Source: Zygnema cylindricum (taxonomy: Eukaryota > Streptophyta > Zygnematophyceae > Zygnematales > Zygnemataceae). From it: a stretch of DNA of 64,000 bases. The position numbers were made by a program, and so were the translations under genes. Location: positions 62,001-126,000 of the forward strand of contig JBBHKE010002834.1 of the NCBI GenBank assembly GCA_037447655.1, given 5' to 3'. The notes beneath the pieces were generated by a model. The model saw only the letters and a list, made by a program, of their open reading frames with translations, made no database searches and was not told where the DNA came from. Below are positions 10,138 to 21,970 of the stretch, one piece after another (the stretch's first letter is position 1; every line of letters begins with the position of its first letter).

Positions 10138-13100
10138 GAAGGGGTCTCGACGGTGCAGTGTCATTTCACGTAACGGTGTAAAATCTGTGAAGGTGAAAAA
10201 TCTGCGAAGTCATGGCGGCCGAAAACAGGAGAGGTTTATGCAAAGGCATGTTGTACAACCACGGTTGCAATGCTGCACGTCTATGATGTCACGCAATGAC
10301 ATGCGACATGCCAAATCGTTTCAAAAATTACGATGTGACTTGCGACGCTTCAAAAAGTTTCGAAAAATACGGTGCGGCAAGACACATTGTACACCTTGAC
10401 AGTCACCACGGGCATTGTTGACGTATACAATCGTCACAAAGTTAAGTAACAATTTCGAGTAAACACATACAGACACCTGAAATCTGAGTCCGCTGGATCC
10501 GTGCTAAAAAGCAAAGTAAGTTCGCTAAGTTACAAGTACACGGGGTCGTACCCTTAATTATGTAGTTAAGTTTGGCGTCTTCTTTTTCCGACCGATTGCC
10601 ACGTCATGAAACATCTATCTCCAAAATAAAATGTTAATCACGTCGAGAGCCGGTTAAAGAAACAACTCACCAACAAATAGTAAAACGCATTCGCACGTCT
10701 CACACGATTTTAACATTTTTGCAATAGTGAGAGTACACGTTCACCCACGTACGTAATTAAAAATTTGAGGGTTTTGGAACTCCACTTTCATTCATGGGTC
10801 TTTGCAAAAATCTACGTCGTCGACGCCTCTCCCTTTCTATATTCTACTAACTCTCCCCTATTCCACTTTCTGTAATAAACAAAATAAAGAGACTTCAAAA
10901 AATATGTTATCATAATCTTTGCACTTATTTTGGTGACATTTTGAGTGAGAATAGACCAAACAACAAAATAAGAAAGCCATGGCTTAAAGTTTAAAAAACA
11001 GTGACGTCAACAAACAAACATTTCAAATAAGCAAAAAAAATAAACGTCGCAATGTCACACAAACATAAACGTCTGCAACGTCACAAAAAAAAAGCATCTA
11101 AGTATTAAACCGTCACAAAACTATTTAGCATTTACAAGTGTCACAACTATAAATGACTACTTTTGTTTTGAGAGATTGAAACAACGTCAAAATTAGTATA
11201 GAAATATTCACTACAAAACAAAGTTTGGACGTGAAGTTAGGGTCAAATAAGCACATGCTATCAATAACTTTTTTTACGTCCTCAAGCCACTCAAAATGCA
11301 AAAAAAATCCCTATAAATGGCATACGACAGAACAACTACACTAAGGTACAATTTAACTGTGAGAAGGCATAATATGGCTACGTTTTAATTTTTGGCGATA
11401 TGTGTATTCAACAGAGTCAACTCCACCTATTGTCAAGCAAAAATATCTTGCTTTAGCTCTCTCGCTTATCTCATGACCTTGCACCTAGGATCTCAATAAT
11501 ACCCCACTACTAAAGGTCCTTTTTCGATGCGTAGTTTAAAAATTTTGCAAGAAAAATCCATTTACATTCGTGTGTGGTAACAATACTATGTGCCTCCCCT
11601 TTACCTTGGGCATGTGCCGAGTATGTCCAAAGAGCCATACCTTATAAAATTCATTCAATATTTTTTACATGGTCATTCTATTTAAGTAATTTAACGAGAG
11701 TAACAAATATTTTAAACCCTCGTATAACTCTTGTGACATGAGACTCATATTCGCCGTAGATGTCAATCCTATATAATTGTTTTTTGGTTAGTACAAGTCA
11801 CGTTCATTTGCACTCTTGGTATACCATGTTACAAAATCCTCAAATGAAGTCCATTTAAAATTTTCACGAAACTTCTCTCTTTTTGATGAACCATTCTAAT
11901 GGGAGGCAACATTTTTCCGATCATGTGAAAAGCATTCGAATCGCCTTCATTTACCATTTGCAAAGATCCATTTAAAACGTTTTAGTTAGATAAAGAGACG
12001 TTAACTAAAACTTTTATCAAATCTTTTCACTTTTCAAAAGAAGGTCTATTTAGAATAGTTCAAGAATTTTGTTGAGATGTATTTCCACCCAAAGCCTTAT
12101 ACATGAACTTCAATCCCTAACTTCAATTTGGTTTTGAGGTGGCTCGAGGACACATTCTTGACAATATTGCACCGCTTTTCGTTGCCAAACGTTGTGTTAG
12201 AATTTATATGTTTGACAAAATTTCTCCAAATCGTTTTCTAACTCGGGTTGTATGTTTGCAAATCCAAAGTGCGTTTGACAAACATCTTCCACCACGGAAG
12301 TTTGGTGTTGCCACCAAAGGTTGATTTGAGGTATTTGTCTATAGTTTCCAAGATATTCTTAATTTACATCAATAATGGGTGAACAATAAGGTCGATCTCT
12401 TTAACGCCTTTGACATAGTTCAAAGTAACGCTATTTTTTTTGGCAAGTGCAGTTTCCTTAAAACATAATATTCGATTTTGCTTGTCATTTTCATTCTAAG
12501 CTAAGCTCTCTACTCTTTCCTCTTAATGGTCACTTGAAGGATGTTGGTGGCTTAGAATCTGCACCTACCACTCACCAAATATCTTAAGGGCACCTCTTCA
12601 CGATTTGAACCCCCTTCAAGCTTTGAAATTGTTGTTTTTTTTAGTTTATCACGGTAAACAAAATGTATTTTGTTCCCTTGCTATCGCGTAATCTCTACCT
12701 TTCATCATTTGGTGGAGCAACTTCGTAAGATCGTTAGATTTGTTTAACCATCTAAGTTTTTGTTTGGTGCCCACTACGTTTCGACCTCGATCTTCAAATG
12801 GGGTTTTGTATTGGTTCGTTTTAATATAATATTTAGCCTTTACGCTGCCCTACAAGAGGCTAATTGTTTATAAATCAAGTAGTTGTTTATAATATATTGG
12901 AGGATCTTTTGCTCTAGGAGGACCTTTTGAAGCCTTTGTAAGTCTAAAGTGGCGTTTCCAACCCTAAGAACTTATTGGCTCATATCCCTTCCGTCTCGTG
13001 CAAACCTTACAACAAACGTTTTTTTTATATCTTCTCTTCAAGACTTTAACAACCGTTATTTTAGCTCTTTGCGCCACCTAGTTAGGCATATGTTTTGATC

Positions 13101-13982
13101 CATGAGAAGGATTGTCTGTTTGTCAACAAGATAATATTTTCAATTTTAATGACAATTTAACTTTAATTTCTTTAGCAAAAAAGGAACAGACAATCTCTCT
13201 TTGAGCCTATTAGAGTGCTTACCTTTAAAAAATCAGAAGTGGACGAGTGCAGATAATTTTTCCCTTTTACGTGTGTAGGTGTAGGTTTAGTTGGCGTACT
13301 TGTTTCCTAATTGTCTGTGTGTGTACAAGGTTATCTCGTGGTCGTTTTATCCTAACTGGACTCCAATTTTAGAGGAAAGAGGACCTTAAATTGATAATTT
13401 CCCCCTTTGATCCTTATTTCTTATAGACCATCTAAGCCTTTTCCTATGCGCTTGTCCCCAAATTTCCCCCATTTAGATTTTTCTCATATAAAAAATAATA
13501 CGGGGTCTTAGTGACCGTGATATTCCAAATGATAACAAAGTCAAACATCTTTACACTCTGATGCCTTTGCACTCAAATATCCGCTTAATGATATCGAGGC
13601 GAAAATTAAGTCATGTCGCCTCAGTTAGACAAACAACTGTGCCCAATAGTCGTTGAGGCTCAAAACTAAGTAAATACGATCTTCCCATGCTCTATGTTCG
13701 TAACCGCTTAACCATCACTGCTGCTGGACTCTTTCCGAAATATTATCCTTAAAGCGACGATTCAATGATAAGTCACATCTCTGATAGGTGGGAAATACTC
13801 GTCGCCAATTGCTACCTACCTTGGCTTTGGCCTTTAGGCACCTAAACCTAATCCATTATATCCTCTAAAATTTTGGATCCAACCTTCTCCAAAAATCCCT
13901 TATTTGCCCCATGACAACTCAAACTCCAACTAGCGTAAGAATATCCAACATCCAAACTTAGGCTTTTTCACTTAGTCAACTT
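10138..13982. other. 3.8 kb of AT-rich DNA with nothing recognised
   Basis: I see no long reading frame, no domain motif and no LTR ends here. Short frames such as the one at 12139-12324 show no family signature. It may be very old decayed transposon sequence, but I cannot show that. Confidence 0.45.
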
Positions 13983-14056
13983 TGTTTTTGAAAGCTTTAG
14001 TCCTCTCAAAATCTTGTGAGAGAGATCTTCAGGACTTAGCCAATTTTTTGAGTCTT
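13983..14056 (+). mobile_element. Fragment of a T-type copia LTR start
   Basis: The stretch runs TGTTTTTGAAAGCTTTAG, then a GAGAGAG run and TTCAGGACTTA. It matches, in the same order, the start of the Copia-5 LTR at 52833 and of the Copia-1 LTR just downstream at 14089. It breaks off after about 75 bp, so it is a truncated LTR. Confidence 0.6.
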
Positions 14057-14088
14057 ATGTACCTACATTAATGTGTAAGTAGCAAATT

Positions 14089-15075
14089 TGTTGGATTTAA
14101 AAGCTTTTTCCTTAGTAGATAGGGTTGTGAGGAGAGGTTTAGGACTTAAAATAATTTTGGTCTAATTCAATTGTAATACTTACCTTTATTAGTGTTACAG
14201 TAGGAGAAGGACAATAGAGTGTATTGTACTTCTACAAGGACACGCGTTGGCACCGGAAGACTGAGCAAATATTTCAAAAGGGCGCCGACATTAACTTACA
14301 CATGTCCATTATCGAACGAGCGGACTCTCAGAATCGGACGGATGGAGTCGAAAACAGACATCTAGGAAAAATGTTATGTATGGAACAATAATGAATCGTT
14401 GATACAAATCGAGGCGACGGACGCGATTCAAATGGGGACCACAAGTGACTAAGCACACTGTACGTACTGAGGTGCTCCGTACTTCAAGACCACAATCGGC
14501 TAGACTTTTATGACGGACGAGACTAAGCGACGATAACATTATTTGTACGACTTCCTATTTTGTAAATACCTGAAAACACTTTGTTGTAGTTTAGCGCAAT
14601 ATTAAATAATGTTTCACTGTAGAGATTACGGCAAGTAGAAAATAGGGTTTTGGAATTACTTCGAGTACACTAACGTACAGTTTAGATACCTTGTCATTTT
14701 ATAGTACAGTACTACAGTGCCACGTGTTTGCATCTGATTTGATAGTGAGCAGTAGATACTCACTCAGTGTATAAAGTGTAGGACTTAGAGAAATTTTGAT
14801 ATTTAGTTTTGGGAATATGGAAATCTAAGGGCAGTTTTTGGGAAACTTGCAGATTCCATATCTTATGGTTTACTGGTTTAATTGTGCTGTAATTTTAGGA
14901 ATTGATAGTATGTATGGTGATTTAATTGTATGGTGAATTTGGTGTAAATTAGATTTGTGAATCAATTGTGTAGTGAGTGAAATATTTGTATTTGATAGGA
15001 TTATTGTTAAGCTTCTGTTATAGTCATATCTACTTCTACAACTACTGCTGCAGCTCCACCAGTGATCATACAACA
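14089..15075 (+). mobile_element. 5' LTR of Copia-1 (T-type)
   Basis: It begins TGTTGGATTTAAAAGC and ends ATCATACAACA, so the ends are the inverted pair TGTTG/CAACA. Its layout follows the Copia-5 LTRs (TTTAGGACTTA block, ACACGCGT block, then Ser/Thr/Ala-rich codons at the end). The gag frame is already open in its last 50 bp and continues into the internal region. The 3' LTR of this element is missing, so no target duplication can be tested. Confidence 0.7.
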
Positions 15076-15953
15076 ACAAGTTATGGGCTTGTCTTCAAAA
15101 ATCCCTATCTTCAATGGACAAAAATATGCTTACTGGGCCGATATGGTTGAATCATTTTCAATGGACAAAAATATGCTTACTGGGCGGATATGGTAGAATC
15201 ATACTTTGAAACTGCAAGTTTGATGGATATTTTGGATGGATCACTTGATGAAATTGATCCGACATGGGCGAAAAAAGATTCGCACGCTCAAAACACTCTG
15301 AAGATTCAACTCTCTGAGAACTTGGGTATGTCACGGATCAAGATGAAGAAAGCAATTAATATTTTAAAATCACTCAAGGCGTCATATGAAAAGGCGAATG
15401 TTCAAGAGGAACTTTTGTTGGCACGAAAAATCTGGGATAATAAATACTTGGGGGGAACAATGGCGGAGTATACTAATAATTTTCGAGCTTTTATTGATGC
15501 ACATGCGTGTGCTGGTGGTAATTTTCCAGAATTCGGGCAGGCTGCTTTGGTAACTAGAGGTCTTCCTAGCTGTATAAAACATGCATCTGTCAAGCTGAAA
15601 CAACATGATAAATCTACCTGGACACTTTTGTTAGCAATCAATTATATATTAGAGGAGAAAGCTACATCTAGCCTTAATGGAGAAAAGCCGGTAGAGGCTT
15701 TTAACACAGACATTGAAAAGAGATGTCGGTTAAACCAACGCAGAAGTCAGTTTAATCAGCTGAGGAATCAATTTGATCAAAATCAAGGTCAGTTTAATCG
15801 GTTTAATCAGGGCCTAAATAGGCATTCTTCTAATGCATGTTTTTACTGTTTAGAGAAAATTCATGGCTACAGGTACTGCCCTAAACTTAAAAGGCAAATG
15901 AGACAAGTTTATACAAGCCATGTTGGCAGCAGAGTCAGTTTAACCAAGGCTTC
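15024..15953 (+). pseudogene. Copia-1 gag (UBN2-type with CCHC knuckle), broken
   Basis: The Gag protein packages copia RNA. The frame enters from the LTR as VMGLSSKIPIFNGQKYAYW, is shifted by a 47-bp tandem duplication (15110-15156 copied at 15157-15203), then stays open from 15190. It shows copia Gag features: DNKYLGGTMAEYTNNFR and a CCHC zinc knuckle (CFYC....HGYRYC; C-x2-C-x4-H-x4-C). The original start codon seems lost (ATATCTACT where Copia-5 has ATGACTACT). It is cut by a solo LTR at 15954; the stop at 15994 belongs to that LTR. Confidence 0.75.
15110..15203. repeat. 47-bp tandem duplication in Copia-1 gag
   Basis: TTCAATGGACAAAAATATGC starts both copies (15110 and 15157). The two units differ at about two positions. 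Because 47 is not a multiple of three, the duplication shifts the gag frame. Confidence 0.85.
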
Positions 15954-17049
15954 TGTTGAAATTTATGTATTTTCTACGTATATATTGGGAAAATAAATAG
16001 AGTGTTGAAAAAAGGTAATTAATAGTTCACTTCTATATTTTAGTTAGAATGTAAAGAGAGAGAAAGAGAGGACCAAAGGCAGGCCATGGCTGCTGCGTCA
16101 TTTAGAAGGAGGCAGAATGAATTAGAAGGTATTTTACTAGTTTTAGCAAAATAGTGCTTCTGGCCGGATCTGAACCGGGGTTTGCAGAATGCTATGTAGA
16201 CCTACACCTTATCCATAGGGGCACTAACGAAACGATACACGTGATATGTTTCACGCATATATATCTATTGATCTAAAGGACTAATTTGCTACAAACTAAC
16301 GAGAACGCGCATTAATCAATTCATGCATGGAAGCGAATCGAAGCCGTATAAATACAACAGATCGGACGCCCACCATTACAGCCGCCACCCACAATAAGCT
16401 TTCGGCGGCCTTTGGGGATAGCCTCACGCGGTGCCACGTGGCGCCACATTATTTGATATCGGAGAAGATGGGAGGAGGAACCATGGCTCCCGATTTGGCA
16501 GATGTCACCTTGTAGACCATGTCGTAAAATGGTCGTACAATAAGTACATCGCCCATCGTACCTTCTTGTACTATATAGTGTTCCTATTAGACTAGGGTTT
16601 AGTAGTAGGTAGTCGTGAGTAGGCAGACCAAGACTTAGTGATATTTATGTACCTCTCTCTAAGAGAGCTTGTAACTATAAAGGTCATCTTTGACCAACCA
16701 TAACTTAAAACTCAGTTGACCGAATTCAGTGATTCTTTTTGCTGCGCACTCAATGGAGTCCAGGCTACACAGGGGTGTAGTCGATCAGAATGTTTTCCTG
16801 CCAGGGTGGCTGCATTTCTAAGGGAAAGTCAAAGTGGGTGAATGTGTCCAAATCTCATATTTTAACTTTGCATTCTGTGGTGGAACTGAGCACATAGAAA
16901 GTCTTATTTCAGAAGGGTGAAGCTGTAATGGAGTTCTGATTGTCAAGGGGTCAATCATTTGGGTTTATATAAACTTAGAGTCGGCACTATCTAGATTAGC
17001 TTCTTTTGATCTGCGAATTCTGTGTGGCAATGGAGCCCATAGAATTTCA
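15954..17049 (+). mobile_element. Solo copia LTR S1 inserted in Copia-1
   Basis: The LTR of 1,096 bp starts TGTTGAAATTTATG and ends AGAATTTCA. It is flanked by gcttc (15949-15953) and gcttt (17050-17054), a 5-bp target duplication with one mismatch. Its reverse-complement twin at 49470-50566 is 1,097 bp and has the same ends, which confirms the borders. It holds an antisense tRNA-like module (16160-16235), a CCACGTGG box (16434-16441), the LTR palindrome (16535-16571) and TATAAAGG at 16676. An ATG (GAGCCCATAGAATT) sits just before its end. Confidence 0.82.
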
Positions 17050-17620
17050 GCTTTTCTAGAAATTAGTTACAAAAAAATTCTTTGTTTTCTTCTTCTGTAA
17101 CTCATGAAGATGAGTCTTTGAGCTGTTACAGGAAGATGAGTCTTTGAGCTTTAGTGAGTAGGATGAATCAGAGCTATTTGCCATGGCAATAGCAATGGAG
17201 GGCTCAAAGGATTCTGGATGGATCATGGACATAGGGGCATCGGCCCAAATGTGCTGGAACAAGGCAATTTTTACGAATCTAAAATCTACAACTGCAAAAA
17301 ATATCTACTATGCTCTACTATGCTTGTGGCATGAGTGTTCAAACATCTGCTCAGGGTGATGTTTCTTTGCTAGAAGATGTAGGAGGAAAGTCAGTTGAGA
17401 GAACACTTTATAATGTATTGTATTTTCCAAACTTCAAAAAGAATCTGTTTTCTGCTTCTTTAGTTGAAAAATAAAGGCTTTGAGGTCACCCTTAAAGGGG
17501 GTAGGCAAGTTGTGAGCAAGCTAGGGAAGATAGCAGTGACATGTACTAGAGATAAAAGCAAAATGTATCGCATGCATATGGTTGATTATAAGGAAAATGA
17601 TGTTTGTCATGCCGCATCGT
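17050..17620 (+). pseudogene. Copia-1 protease region remnant
   Basis: After the solo LTR the same element resumes. The frame gives AMAIAMEGSKDSGWIMD.GAS, the aspartic-protease site of copia (normally D-S-G-A-S; here Ile replaces the Ser), followed by AQMCWNKAIFTNL as in Copia-5. Several stops and shifts follow, and the element is lost before 17727. No integrase, RT or RNase H remains. Confidence 0.65.
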
Positions 17621-17726
17621 ATCGTTGCATGCATGCACGCTTTTTAGCACACACTCGCGATATGTGACGCGCGCGCACGATATTATGTAGGCATGCACAT
17701 TTTCCGCACCCACGCATGATTTCCAT

Positions 17727-17972
17727 TGTCAAGCTCGTGTGCTTTACAGGCACACCTTTATATCACCAAGGATTTCCGGACCGTTTCTCCCTGTACGGTC
17801 ATCAGAGTACAGAGGAAGGAGTGTACCCAGACATACGAGATTCTTCTATTTCCTAAACTAAGCAAAACGCACTTTATTTTGCGCCTAATAGAGGCCTGAC
17901 AACCAAGCTATTCCGTCTCCCAGATTGCAATTCCATTACATTCGACGAGTTTACACCAACCCTCGTGGGGGG
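17727..17972 (+). mobile_element. Ty3-type LTR (or LTR part), same family as Gypsy-3 end
   Basis: It starts TGTCAAGCTCGTGTGC and runs to CTCGTGGGGGG. It matches 49225-49469 at the end of Gypsy-3 in the same orientation with scattered differences. Neither copy has an intact far border, so the true LTR could be longer. The next 270 bp (17973-18240) show nothing I recognise. Confidence 0.6.
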
Positions 17973-18240
17973 TAAATTGTGGATTGCCAAGTAAACTTCC
18001 GGATTGTCGTCTAAATTATGCTCCTTGCTGTTAATAGGAATTCACTTCAAGTTGAGCTGACTTTTGGTCCATTTATTAACTTAGGTCAAATTGTGGCACT
18101 TTTGTGTCCTTCTTAGTACCTTGTCTTATAATTGTGGAACAAATAATTACTTCCGGCCGCGGATCCAGCTGCAGTCCGGTGCATAAATTTTTTGTAAAAG
18201 GAGACAAAGTAAACCACAACACACCCCAATGCACTGCGGA

Positions 18241-18672
18241 AAGACTCTGAAGATCTCCTCGTAGCAACAGCAACAATACACAACATACACGGATAAGGGT
18301 TGAGCTTTATTATTCGGAAGAAGATTACAAGTTGAAAGCTCGATGCAAAGGTCTACTCAAAAGATTCTACTATTGACTAGGTTTACAGCACTATTTTAAC
18401 AAATAAGGTATTAGTCAACTAAGTACTATCGATATGTACACGTGGACCTTCTCAGTCAACCACAATCTATCCTACTAACTTCTAGAACAATGTAGTCAAA
18501 TCTACATTATGCGGAGTTGCTATACTGCTACGCTGCGTTGCTATGTTACAATACCAAGTTACTACGTTGCTATTATGCGCGACTCTTGCGTCGCAGCTGC
18601 GGTGCTCTAGAACCGCAACTACTACAGCCTTGTCCTGAACAAAAGTGTACAATTCTATGTAACCCTGTTATA
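18241..18672 (-). mobile_element. Ty3 LTR (G family) downstream of Gypsy-1
   Basis: The minus strand carries an AATAATAAAGCTCAACCC poly(A)-signal block and a GC-alternating block (GCAACGCAG / GCTGCGACGC). Both also occur in the inverted arms at 30757-31185 and 37321-37730. Borders are approximate; the start lies near TATAACAGGGTTAC on the minus strand. Orientation fits a 3' LTR of the minus-strand Ty3 material next to it, but I could not prove that it belongs to Gypsy-1. Confidence 0.5.
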
Positions 18673-18699
18673 GTGCCTCCCACTAAGGATTCAGCGTCC

Positions 18700-20249
18700 C
18701 GCTGAACCTCACTTACTCAAGGGAACTGAAGTTGATAGAGTTATATCTCCTCATTGTACTCTTTGAATTCTTGTCGTAGCGTGTCCAATTTACTTTAGAG
18801 CTGCTCACATCGAGTCTCCAGCAGCGCAATGTGATGGTCCGTTGCTGCCCAACGTCTTCGGGTGATCCGTTGCCGAACTTGGTTCTACCCTTCCTCCGAT
18901 GCAGTCGCTAGTACTTTGGGTTGCGGCTCAATAGCCGCCGGTGCACGTGCTTCAGGTGTCGGGATTTGGGGAGCTTCGGGTGCTTTGATTTGTTGTGCTC
19001 CATCTACCACCCCATCCGCCGGTTCCCAACGAGGTACCTTCCTCAATTTGAAAGAAACGTGTTTCCTGGCTGCTCGAGCCCGCTGCAGGGAATTCTTCTG
19101 TGCCAGCTTGAGTGCCCGTACCTCGGGTGTGACTTCAGCCCGAGAGATGATATCGTGAAGACGGACATCCCATGTGTGATATCGGTGGAGCAGCCACGGA
19201 ACATCCACCCGGTACCGATAGTGGTCTTCTACCACTTCCACAAATGATATGGCATGAGGGTTTGACTGCACATAACCCTTATGGTTATTCCCTAAGTCCT
19301 TCGTCCTCATGAAATTTCAGGCCAGGTGGGACGGCACGCTGGCCGGGATATTAATAGGATCCCTAGGTTTTCCTGTGCCCCACACTGCTGGCCAATCCGA
19401 AGGATCCATTAAAAGCGTTTGACAAAGATGAAGACGAGGTATGGATGTTGGGGGTCGATAGGTAGTGGGAACAGGTAGTCCAGAATTTCTTCCCCTTTTT
19501 CACTTTCCTCGTCCGTCTCCCCTTCTTCCCGTCGTAGATCAAATACGTCATCCACGCTGGGATAGTGTGCCTCAGCCCTCTTTTTTGATCTCTCGGAGGA
19601 CTGCTCGTCTGCGGTGCTCTCTTTATTAGGGTCCTTAATCACCTCCAGATCCGAGGAACGCTCCTCTATATGTGGGGGTGTTGGTTCCCGTTCCGGCTTA
19701 TCCGCGTCTGAGAGTTCATGGTCTTCTTCATCATCTTGATCCTCCTTTTCGAGTGGGTTGTACTCGCGGTCCCTACGAGTTTTCTAACCCTTCTCCTCCA
19801 CTTGTCTCCGCTGGCCCTGTCTCGCTACTAGTTGTCTCTTCCGGTTCCGGCTCTGCCTCTACCTCCCTCCTCCGGTCTGCCTCTACCATGACCTCCGCCG
19901 CTGCTAATAATCTATCCCGGTGGGGTGTATCCTCCTGCTCTACCCGTTGAAGTCTCCTCCATTTTGGTGGTGGAGAGGACGACAACGCCATACATGCTGT
20001 TGTGCAAGATAGTTCAGGTAATTCGAGAAAAGAAGATAAACTGGTTGTGCGGAGCGAGACACTCTCCAAACTGCTTCGACTAGGTTGGTTGCGAAGGCTG
20101 ATGGCGCCTTTACCCGCGAGGGTTGGGGGTTTCACTGTTAGACTTTTCCAAACGTCGCAACGTGCGATGGTATTACAGCGTCCAACATTCCTTAAATTGC
20201 GATGCTGCGACGAAACCGCGGGTTTGTCGTCACCAATGTTATGATGCAC
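18700..20249 (-). pseudogene. Gag-like or accessory frame region beside Gypsy-1, broken
   Basis: Three minus-strand frames follow each other (20249-19773, 19642-19409, 19310-18885) with breaks between them. They encode charged, low-complexity protein (EEGETDEESEKGEE; PEAPQIPTPEARAP) and a more ordered block (DHYRYRVDVPWLLHRYHTWD). Just before the first frame the minus strand reads CATAACATTGGTGACGAC, which looks like an LTR end followed by a leader. I therefore favour the 5' (gag) part of a second Ty3 copy in tandem with Gypsy-1. A 3' extra frame of Gypsy-1 is the alternative. Confidence 0.4.
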
Positions 20250-20267
20250 ATCTGCGTCGTTGCGATT

Positions 20268-21176
20268 TCATGTTAGCGCAGCGGTAGCGCTGCGATTCTC
20301 TGACGGCACCGCTGCTATGCTGCGCTTCGGTGGCTGCGACACCATAGTGATACGGTCCGTTATTATTGCCGCTGTGTTACTTTGCCGAGTCTCTAAGATT
20401 ATTGCGATGCTTACGACATTGCAATTTGTTCCTTCATCGCGTCCTTTGCGATTGCCCCTCTGCTTAAGCTTAGTGTCCGCACTCTGCGTAAACCGGCGCA
20501 GCAAATCAGGTGAATGCAGATCCTTCTCGTCCACCCAAGAATTGTCTTCAACTCCATAGCCCTTCCATCGCACCAAATATTGTGTGGAGTTAGAATTTTG
20601 AAGGCGACGCGACTGAAGGATCTCCTCCACCTCGTACTCGTCCGAGGAATCCTGAATGGGCGGTAATGGGGTACACGGGCGTTGATTAGGAAAAATCGAA
20701 TCATGGTCGCGAAACGGCTTGAGTAGGGAAACATAAAAAACATTGTGGATATGCCTTTCGTTCGAAATATTTAATTTATAGGCCACCTCTCCCACCTTTG
20801 AAAGGACAGTGAATGGTCGCGAAAATCTCGGTGCCAATTTCTTGGAGAGGGCACCAAGTAATGACATGTTTGCCATATTCAGGCGAACCTTATCACCCAC
20901 ACTAAAGACGATGTCCTTCCGGTGAACGTCGGCTTGCAACTTTTGACGGTCCTTTGCAAGCTGGAGGGCTTTCGTCGCCTTTTCAAGATTCCCTTGCAGC
21001 GTTTTTGCAAAGTACAGAGCTGCGCGCTTAGGGCAATTCGTGACCAATAAATTTTGGGAAAGAATGGGTTGTCCCCCATTAAGGGAAAATGGAGCAGTAT
21101 TAGTGGACAAGTGCACCGCACTATTATACGTCACTTCAATCGCCGTTAAATGGTTCACCCAATCCGTTTGGTGCAT
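20268..21176 (-). pseudogene. Gypsy-1 integrase C-terminus with chromodomain
   Basis: This 302-codon frame holds the end of a Ty3 integrase (DRQKLQADVHRKD, GDKVRLNMAN, LAPRFSRPFTVL, the usual GPF-type subdomain) and a chromodomain at residues 181-230 with all three aromatic cage positions present (Tyr181, Trp204, Trp214; YLVRWKGYGVEDNSW). Chromodomains steer integration toward modified histones. It places the element among plant chromoviruses. The frame is one nucleotide out of register with the integrase core upstream near 21170. Confidence 0.85.
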
Positions 21177-21925
21177 TGATATCTAAGCCCGTAGGCCTCC
21201 TCCAAAGTCTTGTTTACCCTTTCAGTCTGACCATCGGTCTGAGGGTGATAAGCCATAGACATGGCCAAGTGCGTTCCACACAACTCAAACAGACATCTCC
21301 AGGAGTGGCTAACACACATTCTATCACGGTAGCTGATGATCCTCTTCGGAAGTCTGTGATGGCGGAATATCTCCCGAAAGAATAAGTCTGCCACATCTCG
21401 AGATGTAGCCGTGGTTGTCGTGGGTAGGAAATGGGCCATTTTTGTTCGATAATCTACGACGACAAAGATGGAGTCATAGCCTTCCCGAGTCAACGAAAGA
21501 ACAACGATGAAGTCCATCGAAATCGCTTCCCAAGGGAAAGATGGTATTGGCAAAGGCTGGAACAGACCTTGATGACCCGATTTCGATTAATTTATGTTGC
21601 AAGAGTCGCATGTCTTGACATATTCTGCAATGTCCCGAGTCATGTTCGGCCAATAATACGCCTCATCAACGCGTGCGATTGTTTTATCCCGTCCGGGTTG
21701 TCCACTAAAAGGCTCATCATGACAAATTTTTTGGATCATATGACATAGCTCATGGTTTGTCAGAACATATAGTCTCATTGTGTGACTTGATCTGTACCGC
21801 CTTATACCGTTGGCGGTTCTAACCAATACCTTTTGTTTAACCAGTTCCTTGATAGCATCATCTTTGTCGTATGCCGCATTGATCTTATGCAGCCACTGAT
21901 CATCCACTTGTACCGTACTTGTCAC
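21155..21925 (-). pseudogene. Gypsy-1 integrase zinc finger and catalytic core
   Basis: On the minus strand one frame runs from 21925 to 21155 with a single stop (TAA at 21587-21589). It contains the HHCC finger (H..H, then CDSC) and the core. The first catalytic Asp is in MDFIV and the Glu in DGQTERVN. The second Asp is lost: the usual S-D-R-D reads ISYRDRM, Asp to Tyr. The enzyme would be inactive. Confidence 0.85.
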
Positions 21926-21970
21926 TTCGCTGATTTTCGGATCCTACGGTTTGTCCGAGGCTGCGGTGTT

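Noticed and set aside
10019-10399. 126-codon plus frame
   Set aside because: It runs through the 26-bp tandem repeat and has low-complexity content with no family signal.
16160-16235. A real tRNA gene on the minus strand
   Set aside because: The D and anticodon arms do not fold well, the acceptor ends do not pair, and the module recurs inside LTRs with decay. I treat it as tRNA-like, not a gene.
16001-17049. S1 LTR starting at TGTTGAAAAAAGG (16001) behind a polypurine-like AAATAAATAGAG
   Set aside because: Both S1 and S2 keep 48 more bases upstream and their flanks diverge exactly at TGTTGAAATTTATG. With that start the flanks gcttc/gcttt pair and both copies have equal length.
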